Below, piece after piece: positions 1-7,414 of a stretch of 20,747 nucleotides of DNA. The notes beneath the pieces were generated by a model, which saw only the letters and a program-made list of their open reading frames with translations, searched no databases and was not told the DNA's origin. Location: positions 1 to 20,747 of IMG/VR virus record IMGVR_UViG_3300031873_000049. One strand, written 5' to 3'. This DNA is from a virus. A program made the translations under genes and the position numbers. The first letter of the stretch is position 1. Each line of letters starts with the position of its first letter.

Positions 1-909
1 GCTGATCTTGGGCCTGGTTTGAGAAACCCCTATTACATCACATTCTTCGTCAATCAACAAAATTCATCGAAATACAAGACAACAAATAATACTGCTGTAG
101 GCAAGGATGGTCAACCGATCCAATCAAACATACAGATCAACCAAGGTGGTATTCGCACTCTTGGGAAGAACCTTGGTGGTACCGATTTGGGATTTGGACG
201 AAAAACTTCACGCACCACTGCGGCCATTCGATTATTTATGCCCGATAGTTTGAGTTGGGGATATCAAAACGCTTTCCAAAATGTTAGTTTGTCAGGACTC
301 CCATACACTAAATTACTATCCGCTGGAGTCGCTCTGGGTGAATCCGCAGTTGAAGGCTTCAAAAAAGGCACCATTATGGGTGTGCTGTCATCCTTGGCAA
401 AAAAAAGAAACGATAGAAACGTCACCGGTCCTGTGGCTGAACTTGTAGGGACCGCTCTTCTGGGTAGTGGGGGTGATGCCATCGCAGCTTCTGCTTTGGG
501 TGTTACGGTCAATCCCCAGATTGATGTCATTTACGAATCTCCTAAATTGCGTGATTTTACATTTGACTTTCTGTTTGCTCCTCGAAACCACTCTGAAGCC
601 GTTACGGTCGAGAAGATTGTTCAAAAATTCAAGTTTCACGCTGCACCAGAACTGTATGGTCAGGGGTCTGGCATAGGTCGATATTTTGTTCCCCCTTCGG
701 AATTTGATATAGAATTTTCTGTCCCCACGATGGGACGAGTTTCAACGTGTGTACTCGTCAATATTACACTTGATTACGCCTCATCCGGTGCGGCATTCTA
801 TGCTGATGATTACCCAGTATATACTCGCATGACTCTCCAGTTCATGGAACTTGAGTTCATGACGAAGGAACTTATTGAGACGGAGCAAAATGGCGGGAAG
901 GGATATTAA
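1..909 (+). CDS. 48: Baseplate tail-tube cap protein, gp48/gp54-like (5' end outside window)
   Basis: Probable T4_tail_cap-family protein that sits on the central hub and starts the tail tube. The frame is open from base 1 with no stop and no convincing ATG. The TTG at 19 lacks a ribosome binding site, so the true start is upstream and at least 302 residues are present. The C-terminal half carries the family signature: 'NPQIDVIYESP', then 'RDFTFDFLFAPRNHSEA' followed by a helix with 'IVQKFKFH', then 'FDIEFSVP', and late on 'LDYASSG...PVYTRMTLQFMELE'. This follows the family pattern NPxxE-x-F, RxFxFxFxxxPRxxxEA, FK, and YTRMTLxFxE. The middle, around residues 100-160, is Gly/Ala rich and less conserved. 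gp53 follows after 2 nt. I cannot separate gp48 from gp54 orthology without the missing N-terminus. The family call rests on remembered family patterns, not on an alignment. Confidence 0.75.
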   Translation, partial: ADLGPGLRNPYYITFFVNQQNSSKYKTTNNTAVGKDGQPIQSNIQINQGGIRTLGKNLGGTDLGFGRKTSRTTAAIRLFMPDSLSWGYQNAFQNVSLSGLPYTKLLSAGVALGESAVEGFKKGTIMGVLSSLAKKRNDRNVTGPVAELVGTALLGSGGDAIAASALGVTVNPQIDVIYESPKLRDFTFDFLFAPRNHSEAVTVEKIVQKFKFHAAPELYGQGSGIGRYFVPPSEFDIEFSVPTMGRVSTCVLVNITLDYASSGAAFYADDYPVYTRMTLQFMELEFMTKELIETEQNGGKGY

Positions 910-911
910 AC

Positions 912-1535
912 ATGTCGTCTGCCTACTTTACCAATTTCCCTCTCGTGGGATACGCATTGCATAAAACTGGGCAACCTGGGGAATTCCAGTGGGTCACGAA
1001 TATTTTTCTTCGTTCGGCTCCGGTTGCCGATCTGTTGAAACATAATCAAATATTCTATCCATATGTAATCCCCGAAGGTTATACGCCCGAAGTTCTCGCG
1101 GATAATTATTATGGCTCGGTGAACTATCATTGGGTGATTACCCTTTTGAATAATATTACCGATCCAGTATTGGATTGGCCAAAGGGCTATTCGAACTTGG
1201 TGAGGTATATTGTCAATAAATATGGATCGGTAGCCAGCGCCAGTGGATCGATTCATCATTACACCATGACTGAGGTGAAAACAGATTCGTTGGGTAACTC
1301 AAATACCGCCACCTATATCATTGACCAAACAAAGTACAACACTCTCACATCACCAACTCCCGTGGTTTATACGTTTCGTGATGGGAACACCGTTACCGTG
1401 ACAACCTCCCGATCCACAGTAGATAATTATACCTATGAAGTGGCTCTCAATGAAGCCAAGAGAAATATCGTGTTGTTGCAGGCTCAATATCTCCCCCAGA
1501 TACTAAGTGAGTTTGAAACATTAATGAGTAAATGA
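912..1535 (+). CDS. 53: Baseplate wedge subunit, gp53-like
   Basis: A 207-aa protein, close to T4 gp53 (about 196 aa). In T4, gp53 clamps neighbouring wedges together around the hub. The N-terminus reads 'YFTNFPLVGYAL', followed by 'QWVTNIFLRSAP', then 'YYGSVNYHWVITLLNNITDP' and 'DWPKGYSNLVRYI'. The pattern 'Y-x-N...HWVIxLxNxIxDPxxDWP' is characteristic of this family. The C-terminus has 'YEVALNEAKRNIVLLQAQYL', the usual helix of wedge proteins of this kind. A GGGA-type ribosome binding site in 'ggcgggaag' (about 892-900) precedes the ATG. The stop codon overlaps the next start (ATGA, 4 nt), which implies translational coupling with the hub gene. Confidence 0.88.
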   Translation: MSSAYFTNFPLVGYALHKTGQPGEFQWVTNIFLRSAPVADLLKHNQIFYPYVIPEGYTPEVLADNYYGSVNYHWVITLLNNITDPVLDWPKGYSNLVRYIVNKYGSVASASGSIHHYTMTEVKTDSLGNSNTATYIIDQTKYNTLTSPTPVVYTFRDGNTVTVTTSRSTVDNYTYEVALNEAKRNIVLLQAQYLPQILSEFETLMSK

Positions 1536-2848
1536 TGATACCCACAGACGGAATTCAATACGCCTCACAATTTCAATTGGATGACCTCACCCTTATTGCG
1601 GTCAATGGTACATCGGTGGACCTTAGGGAAGTCATGCGCGAAATGAACATCTTCGAAGATATGTTTACGAATACGATGTCCGGTGACCTGTTTATCAGCG
1701 ATTCACAAAATCTTATTAATCTCCTTCCAATTATTGGTGGGGAGTATTTGAAAGTCACTCTAAGTAAACCTTCATTCCCCTGGAAACTCGATAAAGTATT
1801 CCAGATTTACAAGATCACGGATCGCCGCAAAGCTACAGCATTTGCAGAGAATTATATCCTACACTTCTGTTCGGTGGAGCAGGTCTTGAGCGATTCTACC
1901 AGGATTTCAAAGTCTTACAGGGGTATGAGTATTTCAAAAATTGTGGAGGATATTACGACGAATTATCTCCATATCAATTCTAAGAAGTTTCCTTCTAGCG
2001 CCATCGATTCCACAACGGGCAATTTCGATATCGTGATACCATTTTGGACTCCCTTCTATGCCATCAATTGGCTCTCTCGTATGGCTCGATCTGCCGCTAC
2101 ACCAGGATGCTCCTATGTATTCTTTGAGGATAGCGTGGGGTATCACTTCACGTCTATAGAATCCCTGTCACAGCAGGAGCCTCTTCAGCCCATCAACCTT
2201 ATGCCCATGAATCTTGCTGGTGAGACTGGAGAACAGAGCCCAGTATCAGACACGCAGCAGCGCCTGGAATCGGCAGAAGAGTATGAGATGGTGGGATCTC
2301 CAGATCTACTTCGGTTCATTTCAACTGGTGTGTATGGTGGGAAACTCCTTACCGTCAATCCTATCGATCAGCGAATCAAATCCATCACCATGAATGCGGC
2401 GGTGCTTTTCGATGCAACCGATCACACGAATCCAAATATGTTTTTGCAATTGGGATCAGATAGGACGAAGAAACCACAAACCGAACACCATGATTCATTC
2501 TTTCGAATTGCAGCGGATAATCTAAAGGTGGATACCTGGTTGCTCCAACGTAACGCCTACATATCTGCATTTCATGGGTTTCAGGTGAAGGTCTCTGTAC
2601 CAGGAAATCTCTTGTTGCGGGTGGGGCAGATTGTACAACTCAACCTTCCAGCAGCAACACTTGGGTCAAAGGCAGAGAAACCCATCGATGAAATGTTTTC
2701 TGGAAATTATATGATTAGTGCTATTCGACACAAGATAGATCGCGTGAGATACGTTTGTATTCTTGAATTGTCAAAAGATTCACTTGTGCCGCAACTACCC
2801 CCTTCCTTGGAAAGTAGTTCTGCGATGAATAGAATACGGGAGTCATAA
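1532..2848 (+). CDS. 27: Baseplate hub subunit, gp27-like
   Basis: A 438-aa protein (T4 gp27 is 391 aa), probably the trimeric hub ring that joins the tube to the spike. The N-terminal segment around residues 28-80 has the hub pattern 'EMNIFEDMFTNTMSGDLFISDSQNL', then 'LPIIGGEYLKVTL', a tail-tube-like beta domain opening. It continues with 'ILHFCSVEQVLSD', which is typical of hub proteins. The centre has 'IPFWTPFYAINWLSRMA' and 'YVFFEDSVGYHFTSIESL', a conserved hub signature. The C-terminus contains 'GQIVQLNLP' and 'SGNYMISAIRHKI', as in gpD/gp27-like proteins. The start is the first of two ATGs (1532 and 1535), and it overlaps the gp53 stop. The next gene begins inside its stop codon (TAATG). 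Placement directly before the spike gene supports the call. Confidence 0.82.
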   Translation: MMIPTDGIQYASQFQLDDLTLIAVNGTSVDLREVMREMNIFEDMFTNTMSGDLFISDSQNLINLLPIIGGEYLKVTLSKPSFPWKLDKVFQIYKITDRRKATAFAENYILHFCSVEQVLSDSTRISKSYRGMSISKIVEDITTNYLHINSKKFPSSAIDSTTGNFDIVIPFWTPFYAINWLSRMARSAATPGCSYVFFEDSVGYHFTSIESLSQQEPLQPINLMPMNLAGETGEQSPVSDTQQRLESAEEYEMVGSPDLLRFISTGVYGGKLLTVNPIDQRIKSITMNAAVLFDATDHTNPNMFLQLGSDRTKKPQTEHHDSFFRIAADNLKVDTWLLQRNAYISAFHGFQVKVSVPGNLLLRVGQIVQLNLPAATLGSKAEKPIDEMFSGNYMISAIRHKIDRVRYVCILELSKDSLVPQLPPSLESSSAMNRIRES

Positions 2849-3852
2849 TGCAACACGATTTAGGCAATCAAATGGTTTGGTGGACCGGTGTGGTTGAAAG
2901 CCGACAAGATCCACTTAAAGTTGGACGGTGCCAGGTGCGTATTGCTGGTGCTCACGATGAAAATAAGTCCACATTTCCAACTGACCATCTTCCCTGGGCA
3001 CAACCACTCATACCCCTCAACGACAGTGCCTCATTACAGATTAAAGAGGGTGATTATGTTGTGGGGTTTTATTTTGATGGACACGATTCCCAGGTACCTA
3101 TCATTATTGGCATCCTTCCAGGAATCCCCAAAGAATTGGGGCCCAGTTCTGTGGGATTCTCAGATCCCCGAACGAACATAGAATTGCAGAGCGCACCCAA
3201 GGCACCAGAGTCCCTCGTTTCAAGCATTGGACCAGTGACCATCATAGAAGGAGTGGCCACACGGAACCCCTCACGGCTGAATGAGCCCACTTTTTCTCGG
3301 TTGGCACGTAATGAGAAGATTAGTGACACACCCATTGGGGGTAAGAAAAACAGCATCTCTGTGGCGGTGCCAACAGCAGGACCTGGTACATGGAGTGAAC
3401 CGGCGACACCCTACGCCGCAGTTTACCCCTATAATCGAGTCATGGAAACCGAATCGGGGCACATTTTGGAGTTTGATGATACCCCAGGCGCTGAACGAAT
3501 CCATATCTATCATCGCTCAGGTACATCTGAAGAAACCCACCCCGATGGTACAAAAGTCATACGAGTAAATGCCAATGCCTATGAAATTGTCCTGTCGGAC
3601 AAGAATGTGTATGTCAAGGGCGACCTCAACTTTACCGCTGTGGGTGATATCAATATCAAAGCGGGAATGAGTGTCAACATCGAAGCAGGATTGGATATCG
3701 TATTGAATGCGCTGGGATCGGTGATAACTCAGGCCGCAGTATCTGAGTCGCACACCACGGAAGGTCCGATGTCTTTGACTGGCATCCCAATGAATTTGAA
3801 TGGACCACCTGGCGCAATTCTGCCCCCACCAATACCAGTAACGGGAGTATAA
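2848..3852 (+). CDS. 5: Baseplate central spike, gp5-like, without a lysozyme domain
   Basis: A 334-aa spike protein that would form the trimeric needle under the hub. Residues 10-92 look like the gp5 OB-fold: 'WWTGVVESRQDPLKVGRCQVRI', 'LPWAQPLIP', 'GDYVVGFYFDG' and 'PIIIGIL'. Residues 93-190 are a Pro/Ser-rich linker. Residues 191-238 carry the spike neck motif 'YPYNRVMETESGHILEFDD', 'PGAERIHIYHRSGT' and 'PDGTKV'. Residues about 240-300 alternate 'GDINIKAG', 'MSVNIEAG' and 'LDIVLNAL', short near-octapeptide beta-strand repeats of a triple-stranded beta-helix. T4 gp5 is 575 aa and has a lysozyme between the OB-fold and the helix. Here that place is taken by an unrelated linker with no visible catalytic domain. 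The ribosome binding site is ACGGGAG (2836-2842). The gene is followed after 2 nt by the PAAR gene. Confidence 0.88.
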   Translation: MQHDLGNQMVWWTGVVESRQDPLKVGRCQVRIAGAHDENKSTFPTDHLPWAQPLIPLNDSASLQIKEGDYVVGFYFDGHDSQVPIIIGILPGIPKELGPSSVGFSDPRTNIELQSAPKAPESLVSSIGPVTIIEGVATRNPSRLNEPTFSRLARNEKISDTPIGGKKNSISVAVPTAGPGTWSEPATPYAAVYPYNRVMETESGHILEFDDTPGAERIHIYHRSGTSEETHPDGTKVIRVNANAYEIVLSDKNVYVKGDLNFTAVGDINIKAGMSVNIEAGLDIVLNALGSVITQAAVSESHTTEGPMSLTGIPMNLNGPPGAILPPPIPVTGV

Positions 3853-3857
3853 CTGTG
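3843..3857 (+). promoter_or_regulatory. Ribosome binding site deciding a GTG start
   Basis: GGGAG at 3843-3847 lies 7 nt before the GTG at 3855 and overlaps the last codons of the spike gene. No in-frame ATG occurs until after the first PAAR motif, so GTG is the credible start of the PAAR gene. Confidence 0.7.
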
Positions 3858-4166
3858 GGATTAGCATTGCCGGTTGTACGAATGGGAATTGATATATGTA
3901 GCGGACACCCCGCAGGACCAACATTTTTTCCTCCGCGCCCAACAATCACGGGATCGCCAGATGTGTATGTGGATGGTATCCCAGTGGTTCGAATGGGGAT
4001 AGATGTCTGGGCCCCACACACCAATATCATCAGTGTGCATCCAGGCACTGGGGTTGGGGGTTCTACAACCGTATTTTGTAACGGAGCACCAGTGATGCGT
4101 ATAGGAGACCCCATTGATTGTGGCTCCGTGGCTGCGATGGGTTCGGGCACAGTCTTTTGTGGATAA
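3855..4166 (+). CDS. 5.4: PAAR-repeat spike tip protein, gp5.4-like
   Basis: A 103-aa protein, similar in length to T4 gp5.4 (97 aa). PAAR proteins cap the beta-helical spike with a sharp metal-stabilised cone. Three PAAR-type repeats are visible: 'PVVRMG' at residues 6-11, 'PVVRMG' at 43-48 and 'PVMRIG' at 79-84. Between them come the usual 'GSPDVYVDG' and 'GSTTVFCNG' strands. Candidate metal ligands are C15, H18, H55, H62, C75, C89 and C102; which of them bind metal is not decided by the sequence. It starts with GTG, 2 nt after the spike stop. Its own stop codon (TAA, 4164-4166) is part of the AAGGAG ribosome binding site of the next gene. Directly following the spike gene fits its role. 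Confidence 0.93.
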   Translation: MGLALPVVRMGIDICSGHPAGPTFFPPRPTITGSPDVYVDGIPVVRMGIDVWAPHTNIISVHPGTGVGGSTTVFCNGAPVMRIGDPIDCGSVAAMGSGTVFCG

Positions 4167-4175
4167 GGAGTTACC

Positions 4176-4964
4176 ATGGCTTTCAACTTAGACTTCTCTC
4201 ACATTCCATCGGGGTTGGAACTTCCAGTCCTTCCGGTGAGTATTCCAACTGGCGCAACTGATATCACTAAAACTCTGGTGGATAAGATGACTTCAGATCC
4301 TGGAGTATTGATGTCAAACCCAATGACAAATTCAGTGAACTTCCTGGGTGACAGCGTTAAACGATTGGAAACGAGTATGAGCAACATTGCATCGGGAGCA
4401 GTCACTAACCCAAGTATCTCCCAGGTTCAAGCACAGAACTACCTTTCCGTTGATTCACTGAACGATGTTCGTACATCGATGGGAAATTTCATGATGCACA
4501 CGGATAGGCTTTCTGGATTACTCAAAAGTCAGGGCATCCAAGCCCCAGGACTTCAGCAGATTCTTTCGATTGGGACACAAATGCAAAACATGATGACTCT
4601 TTTGGAAGCGGGAGCGGGATGCCTCCCTGTAATTGGCGGTGCTACCGGTCTTTTCTCTCAGGAGACCTTCAATGGGTTCACCAGAGACGTAGAGGGGGTT
4701 CTTTCGAGACTTGAGCGTGGTGCGGCCACTATTGCAGATATCACAAGCACCATTGTGGGGGTGTCGAATCTGATACGAGGTATTGCCGACAAAGACAGTC
4801 AATTTCTACAAAATTGTGTTAATCAATTACAATCGGCCTCGGTAGGTCTTATCATGGAAGCCATTAACACCAATCCCTGTGGGCACTTCCTATTTGATAC
4901 TATATCGAACAAAAACCCAGGTGGACTGCTCAATGTATTGAGTAAGCCCATCGTCAAACAATAG
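4176..4964 (+). CDS. Unrecognised 262-aa protein of the hub/wedge cluster
   Basis: I do not recognise a family. The ribosome binding site AAGGAG (4165-4170) is strong and well spaced, so this is a real gene. The sequence is mostly predicted helix: 55-115 and 160-232 are long Ser/Asn/Gln/Ala-rich stretches of amphipathic character, such as 'VKRLETSMSNIASG' and 'VEGVLSRLERGAATIADIT'. They are separated by a Gly/Pro-rich turn around C149 ('GAGCLPVIGGATGLF'). Cysteines are C149, C214 and C235. There is no signal peptide and no clear membrane span, although 183-204 is fairly hydrophobic. Its place between the PAAR tip and the gp25 promoter suggests a hub-associated or assembly protein. A structural role is inference only. 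Confidence 0.85.
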   Translation: MAFNLDFSHIPSGLELPVLPVSIPTGATDITKTLVDKMTSDPGVLMSNPMTNSVNFLGDSVKRLETSMSNIASGAVTNPSISQVQAQNYLSVDSLNDVRTSMGNFMMHTDRLSGLLKSQGIQAPGLQQILSIGTQMQNMMTLLEAGAGCLPVIGGATGLFSQETFNGFTRDVEGVLSRLERGAATIADITSTIVGVSNLIRGIADKDSQFLQNCVNQLQSASVGLIMEAINTNPCGHFLFDTISNKNPGGLLNVLSKPIVKQ

Positions 4965-4966
4965 TA

Positions 4967-4974
4967 TATAAATA
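4967..4974 (+). promoter_or_regulatory. T4-type late promoter (TATAAATA) upstream of gp25
   Basis: An exact match to the T4 late -10 octamer, in the 15-nt gap between the 262-aa gene and gp25. If the octamer spans -13 to -6 as in T4, transcription starts at 4980, the A of the gp25 ATG. The same octamer recurs at two other gene junctions in this window and nowhere inside genes that I found. Confidence 0.8.
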
Positions 4975-4979
4975 GGAAC

Positions 4980-5369
4980 ATGGCCATAACCACGGTTTAT
5001 CAAGACTTTACTTTAGATTTTATTATCCACCCAGTCCGCAAGGATCTGGTACTAAGGACCAATGCAGACTCGGTGATTGCGGCTATTGTAAATTTGCTCA
5101 TGACGAACCACTATGATGTTCCGTTCCACCCTGAGATCGGATGTAATATCCGAAAGCTTCTCTTTGAAAATGTGTCGGACTTCACGGCCAGAGACATATC
5201 ACGATTTATCGAGGAAACTATCAATAACTTTGAACCAAGAGCAACGATCATATCCCTGGTAGTGACCCCAGACGAAGAGAACAATGCCTATAACGTGACG
5301 ATCACGGTTTCAATTAACACTTCTCCTGATCCATTCGTAGTGAACCTGATACTGGAAAGGGTCCGTTAA
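4980..5369 (+). CDS. 25: Baseplate wedge subunit, gp25-like
   Basis: A 129-aa protein (T4 gp25 is 132 aa) of the GPW/gp25 family, which nucleates sheath assembly at the baseplate. Visible family features are 'YQDFTLDFIIHPVRKDLVLRTNADSV', 'IVNLLMTNHYDVPFHPEIGCNIRKLLFENV', 'ISRFIEETINNFEPRATI' and a last strand ending 'VVNLILERVR'. The 'PFxPxxGxxLRxLLFE' and 'EPR' motifs are diagnostic. The only Shine-Dalgarno-like string, AGGA (4974-4977), sits just 2 nt from the ATG and overlaps the promoter octamer. Messages starting at this promoter would have little or no leader. The stop codon directly abuts the gp6 start. Confidence 0.95.
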   Translation: MAITTVYQDFTLDFIIHPVRKDLVLRTNADSVIAAIVNLLMTNHYDVPFHPEIGCNIRKLLFENVSDFTARDISRFIEETINNFEPRATIISLVVTPDEENNAYNVTITVSINTSPDPFVVNLILERVR

Positions 5370-7409
5370 ATGTCAGATCAACTTATTATCGCAGACTTAG
5401 AATTTGAGAATATTAAAAATAATCTCAAGCAATTTCTCAGCACACAAACAACATTTCTCGATTACAATTTCGAGGGGTCGTCTCTCGCTATTTTGATAAA
5501 CCTGCTAGCATATAATACCTATTATAACGGCTTTTATATGAACATGTTGGCGAACGAACTGTTTATTGACTCAGCGCAAGTTCGCAACTCACTCTTATCA
5601 CACTCAAAATCATTGAACTATACCCCCGTATCACGTAGAGCCGCCACAGCAACCGTCAATATTTTAGTGACCCCCCCAGGAGGAAATACTCAGGCAGTAT
5701 TGACCCTGGATCGGTTTAGTGAATTTCAATCTCAGGCGATTGATGGAATTAACTATTCATTCGTAACCATCGGTGCACAAACTGTCTATAAGGAAAATGG
5801 GGCATTTCCATTCTCTGCTGTCCAACTCAAAGAGGGCACCCCAGAGATTGCAACATTTACTTACAATGCACTAAGCAACCCAGCGTCACGATTTGAACTT
5901 CCCAACGACGATATCGACACCAGTACCCTCCTAGTCACGGTGCAAGTTTCTGGCGGCAATACTTCATCGAAAGTTTTTGAATTGTCTACGGATATTACTG
6001 CCTCAGATTCTAATACTGCGGTATATTATTTGAGCCCATCCAAGAGCAATAAGTATCAACTTACTTTTGGAGATGGATCGATTTCAAAAGCACTATCTAA
6101 TGGAAATATTGTGATTGCTAGTTACTTATCCACTACCGGACTGAATGCCAACAAAGCCAATTCGTTTGCAACAGGTTCCATTGGAGGATTCTCAAACGTC
6201 ATCATTACTCCGATCACATCTGCGGCAGGTGGAGGGGAGCGAGAAACTGATGATTCAATTCGTGCGCTGGCGGCACTAAGTTACACTTCACAGGGTCGTG
6301 CCGTATCTGTCAAAGATTTTGAGGCGCTCCTAAAGGCGTCATATACAGACATTCAAAGTATTTTCGTGTGGGGAGGGGAAGATAATAACCCACCAGTCTA
6401 TGGAAAGGTGTTTGTCTCAATTGCTCCAAAAGTTGGAGTTATTATCAATGATGCAGAAAAAGTCAGAATTGCTACGGAAATTTTAGCACCCATTGGCATT
6501 CTCACTATCACACCGGTTTTGGTTGATCCTGATTACGTGTATCTCAAATTTGAAACCACCGTGGAAGTGGATGGGAAATTGACACTCTTGACTGAGCCGC
6601 AAATTGCCAGCACGGTGCGAACGGCGATAGTGAATTACACCGATGCAACCTTTAATCAATTTGGGACTATCTTTACGATTTCAAAATTTAGTAGAGCAGT
6701 TGATGATTCGTTGAGTGCAATCATTGGTTCAGATACTGTCGTGCGTCTGGAGAAGCGATTCGTTCCGACTCTTAATGTCCTATCCACCTATGTGGTAAAC
6801 TTTTCAACAGAACTACACCATGCTCCCATTCAGAGTGCTCTCAAGTCCACGGCATTTATCGTGAAGGATTCCACAACTGTCTCCCGCACTGCCTATTTGG
6901 AAGAAGTATTTAATTCCTCTACGGGGGTGGATTCCATCACTATCACGAATCCTGGATACAACTATACCCAAGCACCAACCGTGACGATTACTGGCGATGG
7001 GCTGGGGGCAACGGCAGTAGCCACAATTGTCAATGGACGCATTGATACAATTACGGTGGTGAAACGAGGCACGTCTTATACCTCTGCGATTGTGACTATT
7101 ACTGGTGGGGGTGGATCGGCGGGTGAAGCTTCGGCTGTTGTGCAATCGAAGTTTGGAACTTTACGACTATTTTATTATAATAGCAACTCAGAGAAAGTTG
7201 ATATCAACCCAGAGATTGGTACGATTAACTATATTACTGGAGAGGTATTAATTTCAAACTTGAAGGTGGTGAGTTCTTTGACTGATTCCGGCGACATTCG
7301 ACTCAGCGTTGAACCAGAAGCCTCCATTATTCAAACACAACAGAACCAACTCCTCTTGATGGATTCCAATGATGCGAGTGCAATCAACATTTCCGTTATC
7401 ATGCGGTAA
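5370..7409 (+). CDS. 6: Baseplate wedge subunit, gp6-like, with inserted GxGY beta modules
   Basis: A 679-aa protein (T4 gp6 is 660 aa), the core wedge protein that forms the inner iris of the baseplate. The N-terminus has 'DLEFENIKNNLKQFLSTQTTFLDYNFEGSSLAILINLLAYNTYYNGFYMNMLANELFIDSA', the conserved gp6 opening. Residues about 287-312 carry 'GGGERETDDSIRALA' and 'SQGRAVSVKDFEALL', the J/gp6 motif. The C-terminus has 'LRLFYYN' and 'IGTINYITGEVLIS', as in cyanophage gp6. Between residues about 518 and 590 two beta modules are inserted: 'ITITNPGYNYTQAPTVTITG' and 'ITVVKRGTSYTSAIVTITGG'. They interrupt what is usually a short loop in relatives (from memory, not aligned here). The start ATG follows the gp25 stop immediately. 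Confidence 0.93.
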   Translation: MSDQLIIADLEFENIKNNLKQFLSTQTTFLDYNFEGSSLAILINLLAYNTYYNGFYMNMLANELFIDSAQVRNSLLSHSKSLNYTPVSRRAATATVNILVTPPGGNTQAVLTLDRFSEFQSQAIDGINYSFVTIGAQTVYKENGAFPFSAVQLKEGTPEIATFTYNALSNPASRFELPNDDIDTSTLLVTVQVSGGNTSSKVFELSTDITASDSNTAVYYLSPSKSNKYQLTFGDGSISKALSNGNIVIASYLSTTGLNANKANSFATGSIGGFSNVIITPITSAAGGGERETDDSIRALAALSYTSQGRAVSVKDFEALLKASYTDIQSIFVWGGEDNNPPVYGKVFVSIAPKVGVIINDAEKVRIATEILAPIGILTITPVLVDPDYVYLKFETTVEVDGKLTLLTEPQIASTVRTAIVNYTDATFNQFGTIFTISKFSRAVDDSLSAIIGSDTVVRLEKRFVPTLNVLSTYVVNFSTELHHAPIQSALKSTAFIVKDSTTVSRTAYLEEVFNSSTGVDSITITNPGYNYTQAPTVTITGDGLGATAVATIVNGRIDTITVVKRGTSYTSAIVTITGGGGSAGEASAVVQSKFGTLRLFYYNSNSEKVDINPEIGTINYITGEVLISNLKVVSSLTDSGDIRLSVEPEASIIQTQQNQLLLMDSNDASAINISVIMR

Positions 7410-7414
7410 CTTTT

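Noticed and set aside
19-21. TTG as the start of the first gene
   Set aside because: The frame is open to base 1 and no ribosome binding site precedes the TTG. The gene most likely begins outside the window.
3674-4186. Open frame of 170 codons on the minus strand
   Set aside because: It lies opposite the end of the spike gene and all of the PAAR gene, both of which are well supported by motifs. It is a shadow frame.
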